A stretch of DNA of 64,000 nt from Acidobacteriota bacterium (GTDB taxonomy: Bacteria > Acidobacteriota > Holophagae > Holophagales > Holophagaceae): positions 310,001 through 374,000 of the forward strand of contig JACPYP010000020.1 of the NCBI GenBank assembly GCA_016195985.1, read 5' to 3'. Positions 24,429 through 36,066 of the stretch are shown piece by piece (the stretch's first letter is position 1; the number at the start of each line of letters is the position of its first letter). The translations under genes were made by a program, and so were the position numbers. The notes under the pieces were generated by a model. That model ran no database searches, was not told the origin of the DNA, and saw nothing but the letters and a program-made list of their open reading frames with translations.

Positions 24429-26000
24429 ATGGATAGCGTCGCCAACCGCCTGCGGCTCATCGCCCTCGTGGCCCTCGGTGTCCTGCTCGTCACGGGGGCC
24501 CTGGGCTTTCTCGGACAGCTGCGCCAGCACCGCCGCGTGGAGTCCCTGTTCAACCACGAAGTCCGCTCCTTCGGCAACAGCAAGGAACTGGAGGTTCTGC
24601 TCTTCGCCACCCACGGCGACGCCATGCGGCTGGTCAGCCAGGCCCATGCGGGCTATGCCCAGAATCAGCTGGATCAGCTGGGAAAATCCATCAGCCAACG
24701 GCTGGCCCGGGCCACGGATCTGGTCAAGCAGCTGGACGCCACCCGCAATCCTGCCGCCGTCGAAACCCTTCTCAAGCGGTTCCCTGTCTACGCGCAAAAG
24801 GTCAACGATGCCGCGGAGATCGCCCCTACGGGCCCAGCCATGGGCACCATGTTCATGGGAGCCTCAGAGCCCATTTTCCAGGAGATCCGGACGGCCCTCA
24901 CGGACCTGGCGGAAGGCGAATCGAGGGCCATGGCCGTCCAGATCGACAAGGCGGGAAGGGACGCCCAAGCCAGCCTGGCCCTCCTGGCGCTGATCACCGG
25001 GGGCAGCGGGCTGCTGGCCTTCCTCCTCAGCTGGCGGCTGGGGCTCAGCATCCAGCGCCCGCTCACCCAGTTGTCGAGTTCCATCGAGAAGGCCGTCGAG
25101 AACCGCGATTTCACGGTCCGGATGGACGTCACCCGGGAGGACGAAATCGGCCATCTGGCCCGGGATTTCAACCATCTCATTTCCGCCCTGCAGACCTTCT
25201 TCAAGAGCACCGCGGACAAATCCGCCCACCTGGCCTCCGGTGCCCATCAATTGAATACCGCCGCGGATGAGATGGCCCGCACCGCGGGCCTGCTGGCCGC
25301 CGGGGCAGATACGATCCAGGAGGCGGCAGGCTCCATGAACACCTCCACCACCACCATGGCCGAGGCTTTTTCCGAGGTGTCCGGTCACGTGGAGGAGCTC
25401 AAGGGCCAGGCCAGCCACGCCCTGGAGACCACCATCGAGGGGGCCCGGTCCGGCGCTGCGACGCTGGAGGCCATGGAAGCCATCCACCTGGCCACCCAGG
25501 CCATGGTGAAGGCCGTGACCGTCATCCAGGACATCTCGCGCCAAACGAACCTGCTGTCCCTGAACGCAGCCATCGAAGCCGCCAAAGCCGGAAGCCTGGG
25601 CAAAGGCTTCGCCGTGGTGGCCGACGAGGTGCGGAAGCTGGCCGAGCGCAGCGGCCAGGCCACCCGGGAGATCCATGCCCTGATCGAAAGCGCCGATCAG
25701 GCCGTCATCCAAGGCAGCCACATGGTCGACGTCACGGTCAAGGCCCTCAACGACATCCAGGGCCTGACCCGCCAGATGGAGGAAATGGTGCGCCGCATCG
25801 GCACGGCGGCCGCGGAACAGGCGGTCTCCAGCTCCGAGCACAAAGCCCAGGTGCAGGATCTCAGCCGGGAAGTCAGCCAGAACGCCACCGCCATCAACCA
25901 GCTCAGCACCACCATTCAGGAAGCGGCCCAGACCGTCACGGGTCTGGTGCGGCTGTCGGACGCCATGCGCGATTCCATCGAAGGCTATCGGGTCAGCTGA
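24429..26000 (+). CDS. Methyl-accepting chemotaxis protein
   Basis: A 523-residue receptor. The first membrane helix is at about residues 8-28, a helical periplasmic bundle follows (about 30-180), the second helix is at about 185-205, then a HAMP region and a long cytoplasmic coiled coil. The CheW/CheA-binding tip [20 protein letters not shown] lies at about residue 368 onward. The periplasmic part looks like a four-helix bundle and not a Cache domain; a free Cache protein is encoded just upstream. No chemotaxis kinase genes are near. Confidence 0.92.
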   Translation: MDSVANRLRLIALVALGVLLVTGALGFLGQLRQHRRVESLFNHEVRSFGNSKELEVLLFATHGDAMRLVSQAHAGYAQNQLDQLGKSISQRLARATDLVKQLDATRNPAAVETLLKRFPVYAQKVNDAAEIAPTGPAMGTMFMGASEPIFQEIRTALTDLAEGESRAMAVQIDKAGRDAQASLALLALITGGSGLLAFLLSWRLGLSIQRPLTQLSSSIEKAVENRDFTVRMDVTREDEIGHLARDFNHLISALQTFFKSTADKSAHLASGAHQLNTAADEMARTAGLLAAGADTIQEAAGSMNTSTTTMAEAFSEVSGHVEELKGQASHALETTIEGARSGAATLEAMEAIHLATQAMVKAVTVIQDISRQTNLLSLNAAIEAAKAGSLGKGFAVVADEVRKLAERSGQATREIHALIESADQAVIQGSHMVDVTVKALNDIQGLTRQMEEMVRRIGTAAAEQAVSSSEHKAQVQDLSREVSQNATAINQLSTTIQEAAQTVTGLVRLSDAMRDSIEGYRVS

Positions 26001-26057
26001 CCTGTCCAGGGGGCCCGCCCCCGCCGTCAATGCGATGATGGAAGCCAGGAGGCTTTC

Positions 26058-26708
26058 TTGAAACTCATCGCCTGGGATTTCGACGGCACCTTGGTGGACA
26101 GCCGTCCCCTCATTGAAGCGGGCATGGCCCATGCGCTGGACACCCTGGGGCAACCCCGGTCCGTCATGGCGGAGTGGCTCAAATGCGTGGGGCTGCCGGT
26201 GGAGGCGGGCATCCGCCATACCTTCGGCCCCCTGGGCCTGGATCTGGACACGGTGCTCAAGGCCTACCGCAGCTTCGGCCACGCCGAACACGAACACCTG
26301 ATGCGACCGTTCGAGGGCATCCCCGAATTGCTGGATGAACTGGGGACCCGGGGCAAGCGCATGGCCGTGGTCACCTCCAAGCGCCGCCTGCCCCTGCTTC
26401 GTCAGATGGCCCAGTGGGATTGGGAACCCCTCTTCGACCCCATCATCACTCCCGACGAAGTCACCCACGGGAAACCCCACCCGGAGTCCCTGGAGAAGGT
26501 GCAGGCCCTCACCGGCCTGGCCCCCGAAGAGATCCTTATGGTGGGCGACACCCCCTTCGACCTGGACATGGCCCGGGCCGCCGGCGTGCCCAGCCTGGCC
26601 GTGGGCCATGGATTCTACGATCAGGAGGCCCTGGCCGCCTGCGGTCCCCGGGCCTACGCCCCGGACACGGCAGCCCTGCGGGACATCCTGCTCGCCTGGT
26701 CCGAATGA
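26058..26708 (+). CDS. HAD-superfamily phosphatase (phosphoglycolate phosphatase/PpaX-like)
   Basis: A 216-residue HAD hydrolase. Motif I is DFDGTLVDS (nucleophile D7, acid D9), motif II VTSK, and motif IV VGDTPFDLDMARAAG. A helical cap lies between motifs I and II. The TTG start at 26058 is supported by an AGGAGG site 5 nt upstream, and no ATG fits better. The substrate is not certain; phosphoglycolate, pyrophosphate or a sugar phosphate are possible. Confidence 0.85.
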   Translation: MKLIAWDFDGTLVDSRPLIEAGMAHALDTLGQPRSVMAEWLKCVGLPVEAGIRHTFGPLGLDLDTVLKAYRSFGHAEHEHLMRPFEGIPELLDELGTRGKRMAVVTSKRRLPLLRQMAQWDWEPLFDPIITPDEVTHGKPHPESLEKVQALTGLAPEEILMVGDTPFDLDMARAAGVPSLAVGHGFYDQEALAACGPRAYAPDTAALRDILLAWSE

Positions 26709-26719
26709 CATGAACACCC

Positions 26720-26834
26720 ACCACGGAGACACGGAGGGCACGGAGGAAGCCGCGGAGAGGGCACGGGAGGTCTTTTCTCCTCCGTGTCCTGCTCCGTCTC
26801 TAATTACTCCGTGATCTCCGCGCCTCCGTGGTGA
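26720..26834. repeat. Inverted intergenic repeat of the 'CCACGGAG' type
   Basis: About 115 bp between the HAD gene and moaC. The left part has CACCACGGAG, ACACGGAGG and CACGGAGG units; the right part has CTCCGTG units ending in CCTCCGTGGTG, so the ends (26720-26729 and 26825-26834) pair perfectly and the inside pairs in part. Such CACGGAG repeats are scattered between genes in many bacteria. It may form a large hairpin in RNA. Confidence 0.75.
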
Positions 26835-26863
26835 ATCCGTTCTGACACGCTCGCGAGGATTCT

Positions 26864-27364
26864 ATGTCTAAGTTGACCCACCTCGATTCCGAAGGCCGTC
26901 CCGTCATGGTGGACGTGTCCGCCAAGGCCATTACCCGCCGGGTGGCGGTGGCGGCCGGCTACCTGGAGCTGGATGAACCCGCCGCCGAGGCCCTGGCCCG
27001 GGGCGGCGGCCCCAAGGGCGATCCATGGTCCGTGGCCCGCATCGGCGCCGTGGGTGGGGTGAAGCGGACGGCCGATCTGATCCCCCTGGCCCATCCCCTG
27101 GCCATCGAAGCCGTGGACGTCCGCCATCACTGGGATTCCGCCACCCGCCAAGCCTGGTTGAAGGTCCAGGTGAGCTGCGAAGGGCGCACAGGCATCGAGA
27201 TGGAGGCCCTGGCGGGAGTCACGGTGGGCTTGCTGGTGCTCTACGACATGCTGAAGGCCGTGAGCCACGGCATGGCTTTGGGCCCCGCAAGGCTGCTGCG
27301 GAAAGAGGGCGGCCGGCGGGGCACCCTTGTCATGCCCTGGGCGGGTTGTCCCTGGGAGCCCTGA
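26864..27364 (+). CDS. moaC: Cyclic pyranopterin monophosphate synthase
   Basis: A 166-residue enzyme of molybdenum cofactor synthesis that turns the MoaA product (3',8-cyclo-GTP) into cyclic pyranopterin monophosphate. Family motifs are clear: LIPLAHPLAI, and GRTGIEMEALAGVTVGLLVL followed by YDMLKAV. Length is normal. It stands alone here, with no other moa/moe gene in the window. The start ATG follows the repeat by about 30 nt. Confidence 0.95.
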   Translation: MSKLTHLDSEGRPVMVDVSAKAITRRVAVAAGYLELDEPAAEALARGGGPKGDPWSVARIGAVGGVKRTADLIPLAHPLAIEAVDVRHHWDSATRQAWLKVQVSCEGRTGIEMEALAGVTVGLLVLYDMLKAVSHGMALGPARLLRKEGGRRGTLVMPWAGCPWEP

Positions 27365-27520
27365 TCCAGGACCCTCCAGTTGGAAAACATTTGCATTTCC
27401 AGATCCCCCTCGGCCCGCTAGCATGGGGATTGGACTTTTCCACATCATCGAGCACGGGGTCATGACCCCCAATTGGAGGCCTAGCGAAGCAGGCTTTTCC
27501 GTTCCAGCCGGGAGTTCCCC

Positions 27521-28609
27521 ATGCGTCTTGCCGTTCTGACCCTTCTCCTATCGTCCCTCAGCTTTGGCCTCCAGGCCGCGCCGAAACGGTCATCCAAGAA
27601 GCCTCCCCGCCGGCCCGCCGCGCAAACGGCCACTGGAACAGTGCATGTGATCCGCAAGGGCGAGACCGCTGCTTCGGTGGCCCGGGCCAACGGGCTCAGC
27701 CTGGCCGAACTGGCCGCCCTGAACCCCGGCAAGAGCCTGTCCAAGCTATCCGTGGGCGCCCGCCTGACCATCGGCCGTTCCAAAACCCAGGCCGCTCAGG
27801 TGGCAGAGGCCGTCCCCGCCCTAGAGGCGGCCTCGGCTCCCAGGGCCGCGCTGGCCTCGGCCCCCAGGGCCGCGCTGATGGCCCTGCCCCTCGCACCCGC
27901 GGTGGTGCCCACCCCCATGCCCCACCTGGAGCGCCTCCTCCCCTACCAGGTGCGCGGACCGGTGGCCTTCAGCGCCGTCTTCGGCTCCCCCGCTCCCGAA
28001 ACCCACCAGGCGCCGGCCTCCACCTCCCAGCTGCTGGCCCGCATGCAGCAGGTGATGCCCCCCGTCACGGAAGCGGAACTCAACGCCCTCCTGCCCACCT
28101 TCGCCGCGGCGGATCCTGACCGGCTCGACCTTCTCTGGCCCGTGGAAACCCGGACCATCAGCTCGGCCTGGGGCCCCCGCATGCGCACGAAGACGGTTCG
28201 CGTGAAGAACCAGCGGAAGAAACGTGTGCGCTACAAGGGCCGCCACAAGGGCGTGGACTTGAACGCCCCCATGGGCACCGCCGTGTTCGCGGCCCTGGAC
28301 GGGCAAGTGATCGTTTCCGGAAAGCACAAGGCCTACGGCAACTACGTGGTGGTGGACCATGGCAACGGCGTGGTCACCCTGTACGGGCATCACAAGCTGA
28401 ACCTGGTCCATGAAGGCGATATCGTGCGCCGCGGCCAGAAGATCGCCGAGGTGGGCCGTACGGGCAACGCCACGGGACCCCATCTCCATTTCGAACTCCG
28501 GGTGGGCGGCGTGCAGCGCAACCCCCTGCCCGTCCTCAACGACGAGGAAGAGATCAACGCCGAGGTGGCCGCCCAGAACGCCCTCATGGGAGTCGGCCCG
28601 ATCCGCTGA
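27521..28609 (+). CDS. LysM and M23-family peptidoglycan endopeptidase
   Basis: A 362-residue secreted protein: signal peptide (residues 1-20), LysM peptidoglycan-binding domain (about 40-86, VHVIRKGETAASVARANG), an Ala/Pro linker, and a C-terminal M23 (LytM) domain. Zinc ligands are H242 and D246 in HKGVD, and H321/H323 in HLHFE. It should cut peptide crosslinks in the cell wall, or act as a cell-division activator like NlpD/EnvC if inactive; the ligands here look complete. It is expected in the periplasm. Confidence 0.9.
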   Translation: MRLAVLTLLLSSLSFGLQAAPKRSSKKPPRRPAAQTATGTVHVIRKGETAASVARANGLSLAELAALNPGKSLSKLSVGARLTIGRSKTQAAQVAEAVPALEAASAPRAALASAPRAALMALPLAPAVVPTPMPHLERLLPYQVRGPVAFSAVFGSPAPETHQAPASTSQLLARMQQVMPPVTEAELNALLPTFAAADPDRLDLLWPVETRTISSAWGPRMRTKTVRVKNQRKKRVRYKGRHKGVDLNAPMGTAVFAALDGQVIVSGKHKAYGNYVVVDHGNGVVTLYGHHKLNLVHEGDIVRRGQKIAEVGRTGNATGPHLHFELRVGGVQRNPLPVLNDEEEINAEVAAQNALMGVGPIR

Positions 28610-28718
28610 ACTTCCACCCCGTACGCCGCACAGGAAGAGAGCGCGCCTCCTGATCCCCTCGCGGGATCAGCGCGGGGGCCCGTGTTAGACTTGGTCTTTT
28701 CGCCTTTTCGAGGTGGTC

Positions 28719-30710
28719 ATGCCGCTGTACCGAGCTTTCCTCCAGACCCTGGGGGCCATGGCATTGCTGGCCCTGGCCCTGGCCTGCCATGGAAAGAACA
28801 AGGGCACGGATCCCGCCACGGTCACCACGGCCACCATCACCGGAACCGTCACCTACACGCGCGTGCCCCTGGCCGTCGACGCCAACGGCAAACCCACGGG
28901 CCTGGTGGACGCGACCGTGCCGGCCAACCTCACCAAGCTTCCCGCGCGGGGAGTCCGGGTCCGGGCCTATCAGCAGGTCGAGCAGACCCAGCCCAATGGA
29001 AGCACCACGCTGATATGGATGATGGTCGCCGAAACCAGCACCCTGTCGTCGACGACGGATCCGGGCACCTACTCCCTCAGCAGCAGCAACCTGCTCAAGA
29101 ACCGCCCCACCATGGTGGAAATCCTCAGCATCTTCCCCAGTTCCGGGACCGATGCCGTCAACGTGGTGGCCGAGCCCAGCGGCGTCAACAGCCCCACGCC
29201 CGCCCTGGAGCGGCTTCGCTACGCGCTCCGCAAGGCTGCGGACGGAACCGCGCCGGCGGGGACCAACACGCCGACCTCCGTCCTCACCGGTGACATCAAG
29301 GTGGATTTCGCCGTCGGCCTCAATGACGTCTGGTGGCTGGTCAATCCCGAATTGAAGTTGAACACCGCAGAACCCACCTATATCGACAAGGCGGTGCTGG
29401 AAACCACCCTCTCCGGCCGCATCGCCGGCCAGGGTTCAGGCAGCCGCATCCTCGCCATCGGCGACACCCTCGCCACCTTCGTGGCGAACTACGGCGCCGC
29501 CACCTCCGGTTCCACCCTGGACCTGCACTATTGGCCCGGCCGTTCGGAATCCCGGGGCACCTACATCGAATACAACCGCACTGTGTTCCCCCAGGCCTAC
29601 GATCCCACCCTGGGCAAGTACCATTTCTTCGGATCCATCCAGGCTGGGCCCACCAACGACGATGCCTGGGACGAGGGCGTCATCCTTCCGCTGTTCGCCC
29701 GCAACGCGCTCTACAGCGGCCTGGTGGGGCGGACCTACTCGGTGCCGTCCAACGTCCTGTTCCCGCCCGGCGCGGCGCTCACGGACCTGAGCCCCGAGAT
29801 GGCCCGCATCGAGGGGCTGGCCTTTTCCATGGCCGCCAACCTGCTTAAGTCCCCCTACCTGGCGGACACCCAGGGCATGGCCCTGGCCGCGCCCCTGCAT
29901 GACATCCGGGATCTGAGCGCCCTGAGCGCCAGCCAAAAGACCCCCTATTCCGCCCCGGCCATCGGCGCTCTCGGCTGGGAGATCATCCTCAAAGCCAACA
30001 GCCTGCCCTCGCCAGGCACCTCCACGAACTGGACCACCATCAACCCTTTGGCGGCGGCACGCTTCTTTATTGCCCCAAGCGCCTCTTTGGCGGGCGTCGT
30101 CGATCCCTCGGGCACCCGCGAACTGGAACCCCTCAACATCTTCAGCCAGCTGTACCGCCTGCGGGAAACGAAGTCCTCGGCCGAGCCCGTGGATCTCACG
30201 GCCATCCTGACCGACCCCATCATCACCACCCTCGCCGCGCCCTTCGGCATCACCTGGCCCCGGCCCACCTCCGGAACCTACGGGCCCTTCGCCACCAACT
30301 GGGGCACGGACCCCATCACCTCCTTCCCCTCCGTGACCCTGAGCATGGCCAAGGCCGTCAAGGTGGACATGCCCATGGTGAATGCCGGTGCCGTCAGCTA
30401 CCAGCCGGCCTTCCCGAACCTGTCTCCAGGCGAGATCGCCTACGCAGGTTTCAGCCTGACCACGGACAAGCGCTGCACTCTGACCGCCGTCATCTCTCCG
30501 GCCCTCCCATCAGATGGCCAGGTGGAAGTGGACATCCCCTCCCTGGCCCGCACCTTCAGCTTCACCAACACAGGGGGCACCACCGAAACCCTTCTGATTC
30601 CCGTGACTGGGACGGCGCCTGTCTTCCACCCCGTCCGCCTCCGCATCAAGAGCCCCAACACCCAGCAAGCGGACACCACGGTGACGCTGACCCTGACGCC
30701 CGCCCCCTGA
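28719..30710 (+). CDS. Large lipoprotein of unknown function
   Basis: A 663-residue protein with a lipoprotein signal (lipobox LALAC). The rest is beta-rich, with Thr/Ser/Pro-rich stretches and no repeat or motif that I recognise. The ATG at 28719 was chosen because of the GAGGTGG site just before it; a GTG 6 nt earlier is also possible. It ends 8 nt before the purine nucleoside phosphorylase gene, so both may share a transcript. It is likely exposed at the periplasmic side or the cell surface. Confidence 0.7.
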   Translation: MPLYRAFLQTLGAMALLALALACHGKNKGTDPATVTTATITGTVTYTRVPLAVDANGKPTGLVDATVPANLTKLPARGVRVRAYQQVEQTQPNGSTTLIWMMVAETSTLSSTTDPGTYSLSSSNLLKNRPTMVEILSIFPSSGTDAVNVVAEPSGVNSPTPALERLRYALRKAADGTAPAGTNTPTSVLTGDIKVDFAVGLNDVWWLVNPELKLNTAEPTYIDKAVLETTLSGRIAGQGSGSRILAIGDTLATFVANYGAATSGSTLDLHYWPGRSESRGTYIEYNRTVFPQAYDPTLGKYHFFGSIQAGPTNDDAWDEGVILPLFARNALYSGLVGRTYSVPSNVLFPPGAALTDLSPEMARIEGLAFSMAANLLKSPYLADTQGMALAAPLHDIRDLSALSASQKTPYSAPAIGALGWEIILKANSLPSPGTSTNWTTINPLAAARFFIAPSASLAGVVDPSGTRELEPLNIFSQLYRLRETKSSAEPVDLTAILTDPIITTLAAPFGITWPRPTSGTYGPFATNWGTDPITSFPSVTLSMAKAVKVDMPMVNAGAVSYQPAFPNLSPGEIAYAGFSLTTDKRCTLTAVISPALPSDGQVEVDIPSLARTFSFTNTGGTTETLLIPVTGTAPVFHPVRLRIKSPNTQQADTTVTLTLTPAP

Positions 30711-30718
30711 GATCCTCC

Positions 30719-31534
30719 ATGACCTTCTCTGAAGCCCTCCACACCCTGAAGGCCAAGGCCCCGTTCATCCCGGAGTTGGCCATCGTTCTCGGCTCGGGCC
30801 TGGGAGCCCTGGCCGAGGGCCCCGAAGCCAAGAAGGGAACCAGCCTGCCCTTCACCGACCTGCCGGGCTTCCCCGCCCCCACGGTGGCGGGCCACGGCGG
30901 CAAGCTGGTCTTCTGCGAATTCGAAGGCCGGAAAGTGGTCCTCCAGGCCGGACGCTTCCATTTCTACGAGGGCCATCCCATGCCCCTCGTGGTCACGCCC
31001 ATGCGCCTCTACGGCCGCCTCGGCGTGAAGGCCGTGCTGCTCACCAATGCCGCGGGCGCCCTGAATCCCGGTTTCGCCGTGGGCGACCTCATGGCCCTCA
31101 GCGATCACATCAACCTGTTCGGCACCAATCCCCTCATCGGCCCCAATGTGGAACCCGGCCCCCGCTTCCCGGACATGACCGCCATCTATGATCCGGCCTA
31201 CCGCGTCCATTTGCAGGCCTGCGCCAGGACCCTCGGCCAGACCCTGCGCGAGGGCGTGTACCTGGGCCTGACCGGTCCCAGCTACGAAACCCCCGCGGAG
31301 ATCCGCGCCTTCCGCGTCATGGGCGCCGACGCCGTGGGCATGAGCACCGTGCCCGAAGCCATCGTCGCCCGCCACGAAGGCATGCGCGTGGCCGGAATCT
31401 CCTGCCTCTGCAACATGGCCGCCGGCATCCTGCCTCAGGCTCTCACCCACCAGGAAGTGCTCGAAGCCGGCGCCGCCGCCGCCGGACGCTTCGAATCCCT
31501 GGTCCGCGCCTTCGTGCGGGACCTTCCGCTGTAG
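30719..31534 (+). CDS. Purine nucleoside phosphorylase (trimeric type)
   Basis: A 271-residue enzyme that cleaves inosine/guanosine with phosphate to base and ribose 1-phosphate. Class signatures are IVLGSGLG near residue 21, GRFHFYEGHP, TNAAGALNP and TGPSYETPAEI. Length fits the trimeric PNP family (PunA); the close relative MTA phosphorylase is less likely given the AGISCLCNMAAGI segment. It acts in the cytoplasmic purine salvage pathway. Confidence 0.92.
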   Translation: MTFSEALHTLKAKAPFIPELAIVLGSGLGALAEGPEAKKGTSLPFTDLPGFPAPTVAGHGGKLVFCEFEGRKVVLQAGRFHFYEGHPMPLVVTPMRLYGRLGVKAVLLTNAAGALNPGFAVGDLMALSDHINLFGTNPLIGPNVEPGPRFPDMTAIYDPAYRVHLQACARTLGQTLREGVYLGLTGPSYETPAEIRAFRVMGADAVGMSTVPEAIVARHEGMRVAGISCLCNMAAGILPQALTHQEVLEAGAAAAGRFESLVRAFVRDLPL

Positions 31535-31566
31535 CTGCCTGAACACCCGTCCCACCGGTATCGCAG

Positions 31567-31599
31567 AAGAAGAAGCCCGGCTCTGCCGGGCTTCTTCTT
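31567..31599. terminator. Terminator hairpin between PNP and acs
   Basis: A perfect 14-bp inverted repeat (31567-31580 with 31586-31599), loop CTCTG. Its outer part is A/T-mixed (AAGAAGAAG...CTTCTTCTT). It lies between two convergent genes and can serve both. Confidence 0.75.
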
Positions 31600-31604
31600 G
31601 GGGG

Positions 31605-31637
31605 CCCGGGGGTGTGCGCGGAGCGCGGAACCCCCGG
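31605..31637 (-). repeat. G5...C5 3'-end repeat, copy A (after acs)
   Basis: Read on the minus strand it starts 4 nt after the acs stop as GGGGGTTCCGCGCT and ends in ACCCCC, so the ends can pair. The same motif follows rplX (47063-47104) and fusA (53043-53093) at nearly the same distance. Here it is followed by the hairpin at 31567-31599. Confidence 0.8.
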
Positions 31638-31641
31638 ACGA

Positions 31642-33594
<1,953 letters not shown>

Positions 33595-33905
33595 GGGTCG
33601 GCTCCGTGCCAAGGGGTGATGGGGGTGCTCCAGGATGGAACAAAGCGGAGGCTCCGAAGGCGGCGTGCCTCGCCCGGCCGGGCGCTTCCGCATGATTTGG
33701 GAAGAAAAGGGGGGGAAGGTTGGGTGGCGACCATTCTCCGACTCGCGCAAACCCTTGTCCAGTGCTCGTTCCCCACGACCGCGCCAGCTCGACCAGCCGG
33801 TGCGGCACCAGGCCCCAGGTTTGGAAAGGCCGGACGAGGGAAGGTTCCGCTCGCCCGGCCCGTGCCTGCTCCGGCGGCTTTCGGCCGGAGCTCAGGCTCG
33901 CTGGA
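33595..33905 (-). other. Intergenic region between the MHS transporter and acs
   Basis: 311 bp without a credible gene. Near the transporter end (about 33866-33889) there is a GC-rich hairpin with arms GCTCCGGC/GCCGGAGC that could end the transporter transcript. The part next to acs should hold its promoter, but no convincing -35/-10 pair was found. Confidence 0.4.
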
Positions 33906-35567
33906 TCAGTGCTCGTAGGTGCTGATGTCCCGATCCTTCGTTTCCTTCAGGAAAAGGAAGCCGATGACCACCGTGGCCAGGGACACGATGACGGGATACC
34001 AGAGCCCATAGTAGATGTTGCCCTTGAGGGCCACGAGGGCCGTGGCGAAGAGGGGCAGCATGCCTCCGAACCAGCCGTTGCCGATGTGATAGGGCAGCGA
34101 CATGGAGGTGTAGCGGATGTTCGTGGGGAAGAGCTCCACCAGGAAGGCCGCGATGGGACCGTACACCATGGTCACGTAGATGAGGAAGACGAAGAGGATC
34201 AACAGCGTCATCGGGTAGTTGATCTTCGACTTGTCGGCCTCCTTGGGATAGCCCAGGTCATTCAGGGCCTTCTTCAGGGCAGCCTCAGAGGCGGTGCTCC
34301 AGCCCTCCACCCGCGTGGTGGTGACTTGGCCAGTGGCGGCATGCTTCCCGGTGATGGTGGCCACCACGGGCTTGCCCGCTTCAGGCGCGACCTTGTTCAC
34401 GTTGAGGCCCTGCTTGGCGAAGAAATCGTTCACCCGGTCCACTTCGCTGAACTTGGTGGTGGGCAGCACGAAGAGAACGAAATTCTCGTTCTTGGGATCC
34501 GCGGCCACGGTGATCACGGTGCTGTTCTGGAAGGCCTCCAGGGCCGGGTTCACGTAGTGGGTGAGGGCCTTGAACATGGGGAAGTAGGTGGCCGCGGCGA
34601 TGAGGCAGCCCAGCAGGATGATCTTCAGGCGGCCCACCTTGTCCGACAGCCACCCAAAGAAGATGAAGAAGGGCGTGCCCATCAACAGGGAGGTGGCGAT
34701 GAGGATGTAGGTGGTGAGGAAATCCAGCTTCAGCGTGATCTGCAAGAAGAACAGCGCGTAGAACTGGCCCGTGTACCAGACCACCCCCTGGCCCATGGTG
34801 GCGCCCAGGAGAGAGAGCAGCGCGTACTTGTTGTTGGGATAGCGGAGGAAGCTGTCCGTGAGAGGCGCCTTGGAACCCTTGCCCTCGGACTTCATCTTCT
34901 GGAAGATAGGCGATTCATGGAGCTTCAGGCGGATCCACACGGATACGCCCAGCAGGACGATGGATACCCAGAAGGGAATGCGCCAGCCCCAAGTGGCGAA
35001 GGCATCCTTGTTCATGCCGTAGCGGCATCCGCCGATGATGGCCAGGGCCAGGAAGAAGCCCACGGTGGCCGTGGTCTGGATCCAGCTGGTGTTGTAGCCG
35101 CGCCGCGTGGGGGCGGAATGCTCGGCCACGTAGGTGGCCGCGCCGCCGTACTCGCCGCCCAGAGCCAGGCCCTGGAGCAGGCGGAGAGTCACCATGATGA
35201 TGGGCGCCATCCAGCCGATGCTGGCGTAGGTGGGCAGGAGGCCCACGCCGAAGGTGGACAGGCCCATGACCATGATGGTCACCAGGAAGGTGTACTTCCG
35301 GCCGATGAGATCGCCTACGCGGCCGAAGACCAGGGCCCCGAAGGGGCGCACCAGGAAGCCCGCCGCATAGGCGGCGAAAGCCGAGAGCAGGGCCGCCGTG
35401 TCATTCCCCTTCGGGAAGAACAGAGCCGCGAAGAACGGCGCGAGCGTCGCATAGAGGTAGAAGTCGTACCACTCGAACACCGTGCCGACGGACGAGGCGA
35501 TGATCACCATCCGTTCTTCACTGGTGAGTGGGGTCTTGGCGGCGACCTGCTCAGTTGCGAGGGCCAT
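33906..35567 (-). CDS. MHS-family MFS transporter with an inserted soluble domain
   Basis: A 553-residue symporter of the metabolite:H+ branch of the major facilitator superfamily. The family signatures FGRVGDLIGRKYTF (loop 2-3) and RLLQGLALGGEYGGA (helix 4) are clear. Unusually, about 110 mostly polar residues (338-450) lie between two membrane segments in the second half, where a short loop is normal. The ATG at 35567 has an AAGGAGG site; longer upstream frames have no homology. Neighbouring acs suggests a small carboxylate such as acetate or propionate as substrate (inference). Confidence 0.85.
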   Translation of the reverse strand: MALATEQVAAKTPLTSEERMVIIASSVGTVFEWYDFYLYATLAPFFAALFFPKGNDTAALLSAFAAYAAGFLVRPFGALVFGRVGDLIGRKYTFLVTIMVMGLSTFGVGLLPTYASIGWMAPIIMVTLRLLQGLALGGEYGGAATYVAEHSAPTRRGYNTSWIQTTATVGFFLALAIIGGCRYGMNKDAFATWGWRIPFWVSIVLLGVSVWIRLKLHESPIFQKMKSEGKGSKAPLTDSFLRYPNNKYALLSLLGATMGQGVVWYTGQFYALFFLQITLKLDFLTTYILIATSLLMGTPFFIFFGWLSDKVGRLKIILLGCLIAAATYFPMFKALTHYVNPALEAFQNSTVITVAADPKNENFVLFVLPTTKFSEVDRVNDFFAKQGLNVNKVAPEAGKPVVATITGKHAATGQVTTTRVEGWSTASEAALKKALNDLGYPKEADKSKINYPMTLLILFVFLIYVTMVYGPIAAFLVELFPTNIRYTSMSLPYHIGNGWFGGMLPLFATALVALKGNIYYGLWYPVIVSLATVVIGFLFLKETKDRDISTYEH

Positions 35568-36066
35568 GGGTGAGTGCCTCCTTGGAAGTGGCTTGGATGG
35601 AGCCATGGGAACGGAAATCAGGGATAGGGTCGGGCCTGGATGCATGCCCCATGCGTCTCGACTCCCCAGGGAGCGCCGGGGGCCGAAAGGTAGATTCGCT
35701 ATGAGAACCGCGATGGTCTGACCATCCGCCGGTACGTGAAATAGTGGGGGTGACTCCCCATAGCTAACGCTCACCTTCGGGGCAGGTCAAGCAAGTTCCT
35801 CTGTAAAATTTCCTTTGCCGTCTGTCTTGGCCTGCGAAAAAGGCGGCCTCGGCAAATGATCCCCGCATCACCTTACCGACGCCTCCCTTGACCCAATCGC
35901 TGTCATGAAAAGGATGGCCCTGTGCCGATGGCATTTTTCCGGCGCCCATCCGTCTTGAGGACCGCGTCATGGTTCAGCGGGTCAGAAGATCCTCTTTGCA
36001 GGCCGAAGCCGGCGGCAACCCGTCCGCGAACTCCTATCATGGTCAGGACACCACCGCAGGATCCCC
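35568..36066. other. Divergent intergenic region with a long transporter leader
   Basis: About 500 bp between divergent genes without a convincing gene. It contains a short G/C hairpin (GGGGTGACTCCCC, about 35745-35758), a possible minus-strand promoter (35761-35790), and a T/A-rich stretch near 35810. The plus-strand phosphoesterase promoter should lie in the right half, but no clear boxes stand out. No known riboswitch fold was recognised. Confidence 0.4.
35761..35790 (-). promoter_or_regulatory. Possible sigma-70 promoter for the MHS transporter
   Basis: On the minus strand, TTGACC (35785-35790) is followed after 18 nt by TAGCTA (35761-35766). It would give a leader of about 185 nt before the transporter ATG. 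Judged by eye only. Confidence 0.3.

Noticed and set aside
35764-35970. Minus-strand frame upstream of the MHS transporter
   Set aside because: Overlaps the promoter-like boxes and has no family or ribosome binding site support.
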